Shown piece after piece: positions 1 through 7,391 of a DNA stretch of 13,425 bases. Position 1 is the first letter of the stretch. Each line of letters opens with the position of its first letter. The notes below the pieces were generated by a model that saw nothing but the letters and a program-made list of their open reading frames with translations, was not told the origin of the DNA and ran no database searches. Origin of the DNA: JAWVZB01 sp033722375 (GTDB lineage: Bacteria > Actinomycetota > Nitriliruptoria > Nitriliruptorales > Nitriliruptoraceae); the NCBI GenBank assembly GCA_033722375.1, contig JAWVZB010000084.1:1-13425 (forward strand). Reading direction: 5' to 3'. A program made the translations under genes and the position numbers.

Positions 1-1087
1 AGCAGCTCGACTCCTCGGCCGGGGTCCCGGCCGGGTGTTCCTCGACGTGGTGCTGCCCCAGATCCGCCCGGCGGTGCTGGCGGGGACGTTGCTCGTGTTC
101 CTCTACGCGGTCAGCGACTTCGGTGCGGTCGAGCTGATGCGCTACGAAACGCTCACCCGGGCGATCTTCCTCGCGTTCGGATCGCTGGACCTGTCGGCGG
201 CACTGGCACTCAGCCTCAACCTCGGGGTGCTCGCCCTGCTCGTGGTGGTGCTCGAGCGCATCGTCTCACGGGGCGCCCCGACCCGCACGACCCAGCGCAC
301 CCTGACCGGCCTCGCGGTACCGCTCGGGCGCTGGCGCGGCCTCGCGACCGGCGCGATGAGCACCTTCCTGGGCCTGGCTCTCGTCGCTCCGCTGGCCGTG
401 CTCGTGTACTGGGCGGTCCGCGGGCTGGTCCAGGACACGGTGCGGGCCAGCGCGCTCACCGCCGACCTGGGCGATCTCGTGGCGCCCGCCTGGAACACGG
501 TGCAGGTGAGCCTGATCGCCGCCATCGTCTCCGTGGTGGTCGTGCTCCCGATCGCCTGGCTCACGGTCCGCTACCGCTCCCGCATCGGGGACGTCTCCAA
601 CGCACTCGTCGTCAGCGGGTTCGCCCTGCCCGGCCTCGCCATCGCACTCGCGCTCGTGTTCTGGGCGCTGCGGGTGGCGCGGATCCCCAGCGGCTCCATC
701 GGGCTCCTCCTCTTCGCCTACGTGGTCCACTTCGGGGCACAGGCACTGCGGGCCGCCGAGGTTGCGGTCGCGAGCGTCCCCGGCAGGCTCGATGACGCCG
801 CCAAGGTGCTCGGTGCAGGCCCGGCCCGGCGATTCGTGACCGTGCAGCTCCCACTCATGACCCCGGGACTCCTGGCGGGAGGCGGTCTCGTACTGCTCGC
901 GACCATGAAGGAGCTGCCGGCCACTCTGCTGCTCGCACCTGCCGGCTTCCAGACCCTCGCGACCCGAACCTGGCAGTCGACCGAGGATGCGTTCCTGGCC
1001 GACGCTTCGATCGCCGCGCTCCTCCTGGTGGCTCTGTCCGGCGTGCTGACCTGGACGCTCGTCGTGCGACGCTCGGACGCGCTGTGA
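1..1087 (+). CDS. Iron(III)-type ABC transporter permease (FbpB-like), 5'-truncated by window edge
   Basis: Inner-membrane permease of a ferric-iron ABC importer; it would pass iron from a substrate-binding lipoprotein to the cytoplasm, powered by a partner ATPase. The frame is open from base 2, so the N-terminal part lies outside the window and the first in-frame GTG (35) is not the true start. Two cytoplasmic EAA-type loops are visible, as expected for the two-module FbpB permeases: one at the very edge (AARLLGRGPGRVFLDVVLP) and one around bases 791-860 (DDAAKVLGAGPARRFVTVQLP). The segment SDFGAVELMRYETLTRAIF after the first loop is characteristic of this permease family. Several long hydrophobic helices separate the loops. 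The stop TGA overlaps the GTG start of the next gene, so the two are probably co-translated. Thiamine- or sulfate-type permeases are the nearest alternatives. The iron assignment is family inference, supported by the iron box at 2755. Confidence 0.88.
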   Translation, partial: AARLLGRGPGRVFLDVVLPQIRPAVLAGTLLVFLYAVSDFGAVELMRYETLTRAIFLAFGSLDLSAALALSLNLGVLALLVVVLERIVSRGAPTRTTQRTLTGLAVPLGRWRGLATGAMSTFLGLALVAPLAVLVYWAVRGLVQDTVRASALTADLGDLVAPAWNTVQVSLIAAIVSVVVVLPIAWLTVRYRSRIGDVSNALVVSGFALPGLAIALALVFWALRVARIPSGSIGLLLFAYVVHFGAQALRAAEVAVASVPGRLDDAAKVLGAGPARRFVTVQLPLMTPGLLAGGGLVLLATMKELPATLLLAPAGFQTLATRTWQSTEDAFLADASIAALLLVALSGVLTWTLVVRRSDAL

Positions 1088-2556
1088 GCGCCACGGCGCG
1101 CCGCCCCGGCTCGGCCACGACCGATCCCCCGGTCGACCGACCCACCCGGCTGTCACGATCCCGTCGGACGCTCATCGGGGTGATGCTCGCCGTCGGGCTC
1201 GTCGGGGTGGCCGCCGCGCTACCAGGCGTCTGGGTCCGGGCGACCTACGGGGCCCAGACCTCGGCCGACGAGCCGCACTACCTGCTGACGGCCATCAGTC
1301 TCGCCGAGGACCAGGACCTGAACCTCTCCGACGAGTTCACCGAGGAGCGATACCGACCCTTCCATGAGATCCGGCTGACCCCGCAGGGCGCGGAGGTCGG
1401 CGACGAGCGGATCGTCTCGCCCCACGACCCGCTGCTGCCCGCGTTCCTCGCGGCCCCGTGGAGGCTCGGCGGGTGGCAGGGCGCCAAGATCGCGCTCGCG
1501 CTGGTGAACGGTGCGGTCGGGGCGCTGCTCGTCTGGACCGCGGTGCGGCGGTTCGGGGCGCGGGTCGGCACGGCAGGGCTGATCGCAGGGCTGTTCGTGG
1601 CTACGGCTCCGCTCGCCGCCTACGGCACCCAGGTCTACCCCGAGCTGCCCGCCGCGTTCGCGGCTCTGGCGGCGGTCGGGGCCGCCACCGGCCCAGCGCG
1701 TGCGCGATCGGCGGCGGTCGTCGTGACGGCCATCGTCGTGCTCCCCTGGCTGGCCATCAAGTACACCCCCGTCGCGATCGTGCTCGCCGGGTACGCGCTC
1801 GTGCGATGGTGGCGGGGCGGGGCGCGGCGGCTCGCGATCGGCGCTGCGGGCGCACTCGCCATCGCCGGCGTGGCCTACCTCGTCGCACACCTGGCCTGGT
1901 ACGGCGGGGTGACGCCCTACGCCGTGAGTGACTTCTTCAGCGAGCGGGGCGGCGAGTTCTCCGCCGTCGGCACCTCCCCCGACGCCTGGGGCAGGAGCCG
2001 CCGCCTCATCGGGCTGCTGGTCGACGAGCAGTTCGGTCTGGCGTCCTGGCAGCCGGCCTGGCTGCTCATGATCCCGGCGATCGCTGCACTGGCCAGACGA
2101 CGCCCGGACGGCTGGCTGGCAGTCGTCCTCCCGCTGGGAGCGGGCTGGCTCACCGCCACGTTCGTGGCGCTGACGATGCACGGTTGGTGGTTCCCCGGCC
2201 GTCAGGTCGTGGTCGTGCTCCCGCTCGCGGTGCTGGCGGTCGTGTGGCTGGCCGAGCGGGGCGCCGTCTGGTGGTGGTCAACGGTCGCGAGCGGGGCGCT
2301 CGGGGTGTTCATCTGGGTCTGGCTGCTGGGCGAAGGGCTCCAGGAACGGCTCACGCTCATCGTCGACTTCGCGTCCACGAGCAACCCGGTCCACCGCGCC
2401 TGGCAGGTAGCGCTGCCCGACTACCTCGACGTCACGACGACGACGTGGATGCTGCACGGGATGTGGATCGCCATCGCGGTCCTGCTTGCGACCGCGGGAT
2501 GGCGGTCGAGCAACCGCGGATCAGGGGGTCGAGCCACTCTCGGTGGCGCTGCCTGA
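1084..2556 (+). CDS. Polytopic membrane protein, GT-C glycosyltransferase-like
   Basis: Predicted 490-aa membrane protein. After a basic, Pro-rich N-terminus (about residues 1-28) there is a hydrophobic helix (29-52), then an external loop with Asp62-Glu63 in the string ADEPHYLL. This is followed by about nine more hydrophobic stretches to residue 475. An acidic pair in the first extracytoplasmic loop is the hallmark of GT-C transferases that use polyprenyl-phosphate sugars (ArnT/PMT/mannosyltransferase superfamily). A role in glycosylating a lipid, wall polymer or protein is therefore plausible, but donor and acceptor cannot be read from the sequence. The GTG start shares bases with the stop of the iron-permease gene (GTGA), implying translational coupling. 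That is an unexpected pairing of functions. The last 36 bases overlap the convergent lipoprotein gene. Confidence 0.85.
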   Translation: MSATARRPGSATTDPPVDRPTRLSRSRRTLIGVMLAVGLVGVAAALPGVWVRATYGAQTSADEPHYLLTAISLAEDQDLNLSDEFTEERYRPFHEIRLTPQGAEVGDERIVSPHDPLLPAFLAAPWRLGGWQGAKIALALVNGAVGALLVWTAVRRFGARVGTAGLIAGLFVATAPLAAYGTQVYPELPAAFAALAAVGAATGPARARSAAVVVTAIVVLPWLAIKYTPVAIVLAGYALVRWWRGGARRLAIGAAGALAIAGVAYLVAHLAWYGGVTPYAVSDFFSERGGEFSAVGTSPDAWGRSRRLIGLLVDEQFGLASWQPAWLLMIPAIAALARRRPDGWLAVVLPLGAGWLTATFVALTMHGWWFPGRQVVVVLPLAVLAVVWLAERGAVWWWSTVASGALGVFIWVWLLGEGLQERLTLIVDFASTSNPVHRAWQVALPDYLDVTTTTWMLHGMWIAIAVLLATAGWRSSNRGSGGRATLGGAA

Positions 2557-2721
2557 GCCGCTGCCGGTGTGGGTGCCGCTGACCGAGCCGCTCATCGAGC
2601 CGCTGACGCTGCCACCCCCCTCGCCGTCGAGGTTGCGCACGGACGCACCGTCGTCCTCGCCGCAGCCGGCCAGCACCAGGCCACCGGCGAGCACGAGCGC
2701 CACGAGACGTGAACGGGTCAT
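2521..2721 (-). CDS. Small Ser/Gly-rich lipoprotein, probably iron-regulated
   Basis: A 66-aa product with a lipoprotein signal peptide: basic start MTRSR, a hydrophobic core, then the lipobox LAGC with Cys20 as the lipidation site. The mature part is only about 47 residues. It has an acidic start (EDD) and then a low-complexity tail made of SGS/GSV/GTH units. I do not recognise the family. The length, clean lipobox, ATG and a good Shine-Dalgarno (GGAGG about 8 nt upstream) support a real gene. Its promoter region carries an IdeR/DtxR-type box 34 nt before the start codon, so expression is likely repressed when iron is plentiful. It runs toward the iron-permease operon and overlaps the neighbouring membrane-protein gene by 36 nt at the 3' ends. 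It could be an envelope accessory factor for iron uptake; this is inference from position and regulation only. Confidence 0.78.
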   Translation of the reverse strand: MTRSRLVALVLAGGLVLAGCGEDDGASVRNLDGEGGGSVSGSMSGSVSGTHTGSGSGSATESGSTP

Positions 2722-2754
2722 CAGGTTCCTCCGGGGATGGCAGATCTAGCGAAG

Positions 2755-2773
2755 TTAGGTAAGCCTAACCTAC
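2755..2773 (-). promoter_or_regulatory. DtxR/IdeR-type iron box
   Basis: The 19-bp sequence TTAGGTAAGCCTAACCTAC matches the known actinobacterial IdeR/DtxR operator (TTAGGTTAGGCTAACCTAA) at 16 of 19 positions and is strongly palindromic. It lies 34 nt upstream of the lipoprotein ATG on the minus strand, where a repressor would cover the promoter or transcription start. The same site is 133 nt upstream of the divergent LPKTG/WxL-like operon, so it might also affect that transcript. Confidence 0.85.
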
Positions 2774-2905
2774 TCCCCCGTTGTGGCCCAAATCCAGCTA
2801 CGGACGGTGGCCGGTCGTGCGCTCCGCTCTGCTCAAGTCTCCCCCGGCCCCGCCGACAGGGGTCCCCGACGGGACGACCCCGATGAGGCGGAGACGTGCG
2901 AGCAG

Positions 2906-3211
2906 ATGCGGAAGCGACGGCTCCTCGCTGCGCTGGCCACAGCGGCAACGTTCGCGCTCGGAGCCGCTCCCGGCGGCATCGAGATCGTCGTCGAGGTGCC
3001 CGGACCGCCAGCAGATGGTGCCCCCGAACCCGCACCGATAGCGGACCCACCCGGCGCCGCCCCGCAGCCCGAGCCGGACTCACCGCTGCCGAAGACCGGA
3101 GCTCCGGTGGCACGGCTACTGACCGTCGCCGCCATGGCCATGCTCGCAGGAGCCATCGCGCTCCGACTCAGCGCTAGCCCCAGACCACCCCAGGGAGAGA
3201 TCACTCCATGA
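2906..3211 (+). CDS. Small LPKTG cell-wall-anchored protein (CscD-like)
   Basis: A 101-aa exported surface protein. The ATG at 2906 is preferred over the upstream in-frame GTG at 2783 because it opens directly into a signal peptide (MRKRRLLAALATAATFALG), while the 41 residues before it look non-coding. The mature region (about 22-60) is short and rich in Pro, Ala and acidic residues. The C-terminus is a complete sortase sorting signal: LPKTG at 61-65, a hydrophobic span at about 68-86, then arginines at 87 and 93. A sortase should therefore cut after Thr64 and attach it to the cell wall. Its TGA overlaps the ATG of the next gene (ATGA). Small LPxTG proteins of this size are standard members of csc/WxL clusters in low-GC Gram-positives, and the two genes downstream fit that pattern. 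No sortase gene is present in the window. Confidence 0.82.
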   Translation: MRKRRLLAALATAATFALGAAPGGIEIVVEVPGPPADGAPEPAPIADPPGAAPQPEPDSPLPKTGAPVARLLTVAAMAMLAGAIALRLSASPRPPQGEITP

Positions 3212-4194
3212 AGAAGCGAACCGCGCTCTTGATCGCCGTCGCGCTCGCCACGGCCGGGATGTCGAGCTTGGCCAGCGCCGACACACTCACGGTCAGCGCT
3301 GCCACGGTCAATGGCTCTCGAACCCTGGCGGTGCTCGGGGATGTCGGCGGCACCGACATCTCGACACTCACGCTCGGTGCCGGCGACACGGCTCCGTTCG
3401 CAACGACGGTCACCGACGTCGCCTACGAGAAGGTCGGCTTCGACGTCACGGCTCGACTGTCCCGTCTCTACCAGAGCGATGGATCAGGTGGTTTCAACTG
3501 CGGGAGCTTCATCGAGCCCAAGGCGCTGTCGATCACCTTCGCCGACGTTCCGTACCTCGAGCAGGTCGACGCGCTCGTCGCACCGGTCTTCGATCTCGAC
3601 GGGACGGTCGATCTGACCGACGGGACGACGGGCCTCGTCGTCGATGGGGTCGTTCATCAGGCCGAGAGCCTCTACACCTACACGCTGGATCTCGCCACCG
3701 ACGCCACTCCGATCCAGGTGACCGATCTCAAGGACGGCACCGCCGACCCCTTCTCCAACCGCGCAGCCTTCACCGACTGCTCGGACACGGGGGCATCGAC
3801 ACCCACCGACGTCCTACTCAACCAGGGAACTCCGAACGACACGCTCGGCACGCTCTACGACACCGTCGAAGACAACATCAGGTCGACAGGCGACACCGCG
3901 AGTGATGGCACGCCCAACACCGTCGGTGAGTACGTCACCGAAGGGACGCTCGATCTCGCCGCAGTGAAGCAGACGGTGGCGGATGCCCTCGGAGTGGACG
4001 TCAGCCTGCTCACCGACAGTTCCGTCCAAAGCCTAAGTGCGACGCTTCAACAGATCAGCCAGCTCGTGGGACAGAACGGTGTCTACATCAGCACACCGGT
4101 CCTCAACCTCGACCGGACCGAGGCATCCGCGGATTCGGCCCCGACCGGCGTCTACAAGGGCGAGATGACCGTGACGATCGCCGACACCCCGTGA
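3208..4194 (+). CDS. Secreted protein with WxL-like C-terminal motif (CscB/CscC-like)
   Basis: A 328-aa protein with a clear Sec signal peptide (MKKRTALLIAVALATAGMSS, probable cleavage after ASA at residue 24), so it acts outside the membrane. The mature chain is acidic, Thr/Asp-rich and strand-prone. It has no further membrane segment and only two cysteines (98 and 191) that could form a disulfide. The C-terminal end GVYKGEMTVTIADTP has the spacing and pattern of the terminal strand of WxL domains (G-x-Y...T-W-T-L...P), with Val and Ile where Trp and Leu are expected. A middle segment (TTVTDVAYEKVGFDVTARLSR, about 66-86) resembles the region of the first WxL motif. WxL domains bind peptidoglycan and partner with DUF916 proteins; such a protein is encoded next, overlapping by GTGA. 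The ATG is preceded by an AGGGAGAG Shine-Dalgarno. The secreted call is firm; WxL membership is an inference. Confidence 0.82.
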   Translation: MKKRTALLIAVALATAGMSSLASADTLTVSAATVNGSRTLAVLGDVGGTDISTLTLGAGDTAPFATTVTDVAYEKVGFDVTARLSRLYQSDGSGGFNCGSFIEPKALSITFADVPYLEQVDALVAPVFDLDGTVDLTDGTTGLVVDGVVHQAESLYTYTLDLATDATPIQVTDLKDGTADPFSNRAAFTDCSDTGASTPTDVLLNQGTPNDTLGTLYDTVEDNIRSTGDTASDGTPNTVGEYVTEGTLDLAAVKQTVADALGVDVSLLTDSSVQSLSATLQQISQLVGQNGVYISTPVLNLDRTEASADSAPTGVYKGEMTVTIADTP

Positions 4195-5117
4195 CCACCG
4201 CTCGCGTCATTCGCCGGGGCCTCCTCTTGGGGGCCCTGGTCTTCGCGATGCTGGCGGGCCTGGGCAGCCCGTCGTTCGCCGGAGAGACAGAGGAGTTCAA
4301 GTTCTCGCCCCACCCGGTGCAGGTCGACGGGCAGGCACGTCGCTTCTTCACCATCGGCTTCGCCCAGGGCCAGGGCGTTCGTGAAGAGGTGCTGCTGGTC
4401 AACAAGACCGCCGAGCCTTCCACCTTCCTCCTCTACTCGGCGGACGCACGTGAGCAGTCGGACGGCGTGCTATCGATCGACGACGAGCACCGCGAACCGG
4501 AGGGGGTCGGGAGCTGGATCGACCTGCCTGCCTCCGAGGTCACCCTCGGGCCGCACGAGCAGGCGATCATCCCCGTGACCATCACGCGCCGGAGCGACGA
4601 GCGCGGCATCGGCGCGATCGTGGCGGAGAAGGTCAACCAGGCCGGCGGCGAGGGCTTCGACGTGGTGTTCCGGATCGCCATCTACGTCGACGCGCGAGGA
4701 ACCGACGACGGTGCTGCCGGCCTCGTGATCGATGACGTCGCGCTGACCGCACCGAAGGCCGTGTTCCCTCGCGACACCGACGTCACGGTCCGATTTCACA
4801 ACGACTCGAGCCGCGCGACCGACGTCTCGCTGGATCTGACGGCGGTGACGTTCACGGGACGCCGGTACCCCCTCGAGCCGAGCAAGCTCACCCTCCAGGC
4901 GGGCGAAGCCACGACAGTGACGGTGCCGTGGACCACGGTGCCGGGGGTACCGACGATCGCGAAGATCGAGGTCGAAGCGGTCTGGCGGGGCGGCACGCTC
5001 CTCGCCTCCTCGCACCGTCAGATCATCCTGCCTCTCTGGTTGCCGATCCTCCTCGTGCTCGTCAGCGGGAGTTTCGCGTGGCGGGAGCGGGAGGAGCTCG
5101 AGCGGCTCGTGGCTTGA
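4191..5117 (+). CDS. DUF916-like (WxL-interacting) membrane-anchored surface protein (CscA-like)
   Basis: A 308-aa exported protein: signal peptide at 1-30 (cleavage after SFA), an extracellular part of about 250 residues, a transmembrane helix at about 279-297 (LPLWLPILLVLVSGSFAW) and a short charged cytoplasmic tail. The first extracellular domain (about 33-170) reads like DUF916: a strand with VLLVNKT, then SWIDLP and a VTLGPHEQAIIPVTI stretch, then an R-G-I-G-A-I-V loop before a strand ending in IYVDARG. A second Ig-like region (about 175-275) takes the place of DUF3324 in classical proteins. In low-GC Gram-positives these proteins bind peptidoglycan and interact with WxL partners. The protein here has the same order of parts and follows a WxL-like gene by a 4-nt overlap, so the three genes probably build one surface complex. 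Family assignment is by pattern, not alignment. Confidence 0.83.
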   Translation: MTTARVIRRGLLLGALVFAMLAGLGSPSFAGETEEFKFSPHPVQVDGQARRFFTIGFAQGQGVREEVLLVNKTAEPSTFLLYSADAREQSDGVLSIDDEHREPEGVGSWIDLPASEVTLGPHEQAIIPVTITRRSDERGIGAIVAEKVNQAGGEGFDVVFRIAIYVDARGTDDGAAGLVIDDVALTAPKAVFPRDTDVTVRFHNDSSRATDVSLDLTAVTFTGRRYPLEPSKLTLQAGEATTVTVPWTTVPGVPTIAKIEVEAVWRGGTLLASSHRQIILPLWLPILLVLVSGSFAWREREELERLVA

Positions 5118-5221
5118 ACCCGCGCGGTTGGCCAGGCTGCGATCCGATCCCGTCGCACCCCAGCGACTAGCCTCGTCGGTCCTGCGTACCCCTTCCACGC
5201 CCCGACCGCGGAGGACCACTC

Positions 5222-6532
<1,311 letters not shown>

Positions 6533-6563
6533 CGGCCCTCACCGCCGCTGATGCCCCGGTCGG

Positions 6564-6866
6564 TCAGGCGACGAGGTCCGGCAGGCCGTGCCTGCGGCGC
6601 CACTCGCTGACGATCTCCACGCGGATCGGTGCCTCCTTGCGCGCGAACTCGCAGCGCGGCGCGGCCCCGCACTCGGAGTTGCCCTCGCGGGTGTAGAAGT
6701 CGTAGTGGCAGATCGGGCAGCGCGGGTCGAGCAATTCCGGCAGATAGGGACAGGCGCCGTAGCTGCAGCTGCGTTCCCCCTCGCCGGTGGCGAAATCGTA
6801 GGTGCACTGCTCGCAACTCGTGAAGGCGAGCGCCCGCTCACGCTCACGCGCCGTCGGTTCTCGCAC
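6564..6866 (-). CDS. Uncharacterised small protein with two tandem four-cysteine motifs
   Basis: A 100-aa soluble protein with an internal duplication. Unit 1 is Cys18-x2-Cys21-x12-Cys34-x4-Cys39 and unit 2 is Cys50-x2-Cys53-x12-Cys66-x5-Cys72. Both carry the same surrounding string after the second cysteine (YDF.T.EG). Eight regularly spaced cysteines suggest two zinc- or other metal-binding knuckles; the repeat YDFxTxEG part is unusual and I do not recognise the family. The C-terminal tail (about 75-100) is basic and amphipathic (EIVSEWRRRHGLPDL), possibly helical. The GTG start has AGGAG 8 nt upstream. It is convergent with icd (31 nt between stops) and divergent from the 139-aa gene at 6972, with a 105-nt shared upstream region. 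A nucleic-acid or protein-interaction role is possible but unproven. Confidence 0.78.
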   Translation of the reverse strand: MREPTARERERALAFTSCEQCTYDFATGEGERSCSYGACPYLPELLDPRCPICHYDFYTREGNSECGAAPRCEFARKEAPIRVEIVSEWRRRHGLPDLVA

Positions 6867-6959
6867 GGTCGCATCTCCTGTCGAGCGTCATCTCAGGATG
6901 GCTCCGTGCCCGGTGCCAACGACAGAGCCTTCCGGCATCTCTCCGGGTGCCGACCGACC

Positions 6960-6965
6960 TACCCT
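6960..6965 (+). promoter_or_regulatory. Probable -10 element for a leaderless transcript
   Basis: TACCCT fits the actinobacterial TAnnnT -10 pattern. It ends 6 nt before the ATG at 6972, the distance expected if transcription starts on the A of the start codon. No Shine-Dalgarno is present before that ATG, which fits a leaderless mRNA. No good -35 was found. Confidence 0.4.
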
Positions 6966-6971
6966 CGCCCC

Positions 6972-7391
6972 ATGGCTGCCGACGGTCGTGACCGCCGTTC
7001 TGAACCCCCTGCGTACGCATGGGACTGGTTCGCCCGGCAGCGTCTGCTGTGGCGCGAGACGCGGCGACGACTGGCCGCGGCGAGCTACCCGGCCGCGATC
7101 CGCTACCACCAGGTCGCCGAGAAGGGTGAGGTCGTCCTGCGGTTGCGCGAGGACTACGGCTCCGACCCGGTGGTCCGCGACGTGCTGCGGTCGGTCGTGG
7201 CGGACATCGCGTTCCTCGGCCGCACCGACGTCGCCTTCGAGGAGCTCGGGGCGACCAACGCGCCCCGGGGGATGCGGTGGTGGTGGATCGAGCTGACCGG
7301 AGAGGCGATCGACAAGACGCGCCCCGCCAGACCGGCTCGTGACGATCGCCAGATGACGCTCGAGGACGTCCTCGAGGGCTACGGCGACTAG
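6972..7391 (+). CDS. Uncharacterised 139-aa soluble protein
   Basis: The in-frame open region runs back to 6588, but those upstream codons lie antisense to the cysteine-motif gene and read as noise, so ATG 6972 is chosen. The product begins with a short polar segment, then a probable helix (WDWFARQRLLWRETRRRLA, about 17-35). A mixed alpha/beta core follows (YHQVAEKGEVVLRLREDYG; VVRDVLRSVVADIAFLG), then a tryptophan cluster (MRWWWIEL, about 101-108). The tail is acidic and Arg-rich, ending TLEDVLEGYGD. There is no signal peptide, membrane helix or metal motif. I do not recognise the family; it looks like a lineage-specific conserved protein. There is no ribosome-binding site before the ATG (see the -10 element at 6960). 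Its stop codon overlaps the stop of the convergent histidine kinase within the palindrome CTAG. Confidence 0.75.
   Translation: MAADGRDRRSEPPAYAWDWFARQRLLWRETRRRLAAASYPAAIRYHQVAEKGEVVLRLREDYGSDPVVRDVLRSVVADIAFLGRTDVAFEELGATNAPRGMRWWWIELTGEAIDKTRPARPARDDRQMTLEDVLEGYGD

Noticed and set aside
1219..2181. A 320-codon minus-strand open frame inside the GT-C-like gene
   Set aside because: Hydrophilic, low-complexity shadow sequence; the plus strand gives a convincing membrane protein.
2783..2905. N-terminal extension of the LPKTG protein from GTG 2783
   Set aside because: It would bury the signal peptide behind 41 charged residues; ATG 2906 gives a standard exported precursor.
5118..5160. AACCCGCGCGGTT as a terminator after the surface operon
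   Set aside because: The near-palindrome leaves too short a stem and loop and has no T-tract.
6588..6971. N-terminal extension of the 139-aa protein
   Set aside because: These codons run antisense to the Cys4-motif gene and show no protein-like pattern; the leaderless ATG at 6972 explains the gene better.
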